From Candidatus Treponema scatequi (GTDB lineage Bacteria; Spirochaetota; Spirochaetia; Treponematales; Treponemataceae), in NCBI GenBank assembly GCA_018066075.1, contig JAGHSB010000124.1:1-35283 (forward strand): a stretch of DNA of 35,283 nt, given 5' to 3'. Under the pieces are notes generated by a model. That model saw nothing but the letters and a program-made list of their open reading frames with translations, searched no databases and was not told where the DNA came from. Position numbers and translations under genes: made by a program. Of the stretch, positions 35,016-35,283 are shown one piece after another; within the stretch, counting starts at the first letter, position 1; each line of letters begins with the position of its first letter.

Positions 35016-35283
35016 ATGAATTTAGTAATTGAAAGCTTAAAATCAAGGCATGAAATTATACAAATTCTTAAAGATAATACACACGAAGATATACCTATAT
35101 TAAAAGCTGTGTTCTCTGAGAATGTATTTAATAAATTCTTTCGTGGAAAAATTTCAGAAGATTCATTTAAAATCCAACGATGTGTAATAGGTCAAATGGG
35201 TTTCGTTCCATTAGCATATGGAACTATTACTGAAAATGAAAAAGGTACTACAATTAATATAACTATAAAACGAATGAAAGGAA
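35016..35283 (+). CDS. Hypothetical protein of the next gene cassette, truncated by the window's right edge
   Basis: Open frame from ATG 35016: MNLVIESLKSRHEIIQILKDNTHEDIPILKAVFSENVFNKFFRGKISEDSFKIQRCVIGQMGFVPLAYGTITENEKGTTINITIKRMKG... Not in the track because it has no stop in the window. Confidence 0.7.
   Translation, partial: MNLVIESLKSRHEIIQILKDNTHEDIPILKAVFSENVFNKFFRGKISEDSFKIQRCVIGQMGFVPLAYGTITENEKGTTINITIKRMKG

Noticed and set aside
1-35283. tRNA/rRNA genes or CRISPR arrays
   Set aside because: None recognised by eye on either strand; not excluded by a dedicated search.

Overview
The window looks like a spirochaete chromosome, probably a host-associated or rumen-type Treponema (inferred from the FlaB flagellin, overall gene content and low GC; not tested). 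Most of it is ordinary core genome. The left edge carries a truncated beta-helix-like lipoprotein. After it come an acyl-ACP thioesterase, a YhhN-like protein, a PurF that lacks the usual N-terminal catalytic Cys, a VapBC/FitAB-type toxin-antitoxin pair, and flaB with a sigma28-like promoter and a structured CsrA-like leader. The middle holds a GPH/MFS transporter, two tandem MATE transporters, a HAD hydrolase, recR-ybaB-dnaX, a class III nucleotide cyclase, a clade-X phosphofructokinase, and a lemA-TPM-TPM operon. These are followed by prfA, a REC-GGDEF-EAL-REC-GGDEF-PAS regulator, prmC, pth, mazG, clpP, a UPF0158-GNAT fusion, a stand-alone DbpA-type RNA-binding protein, an MBL hydrolase and a YgjP-like metalloprotease. 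The right ~1.4 kb is accessory. It has a decayed fragment resembling the IntI-specific segment of integron integrases, then a frameshifted Phd/YefM antitoxin with an intact ParE/RelE-like toxin, then a well-formed attC-like site (R boxes, unpaired central spacer, L box with two extrahelical bases), then the start of another ORF. I read this as the edge of a chromosomal integron cassette array. The second main signal is a short word, AGTGGAATT(T), which I count 13 times exactly on the two strands, in several reading frames and in intergenic DNA, against roughly 0.4 expected. Its function is unknown to me.
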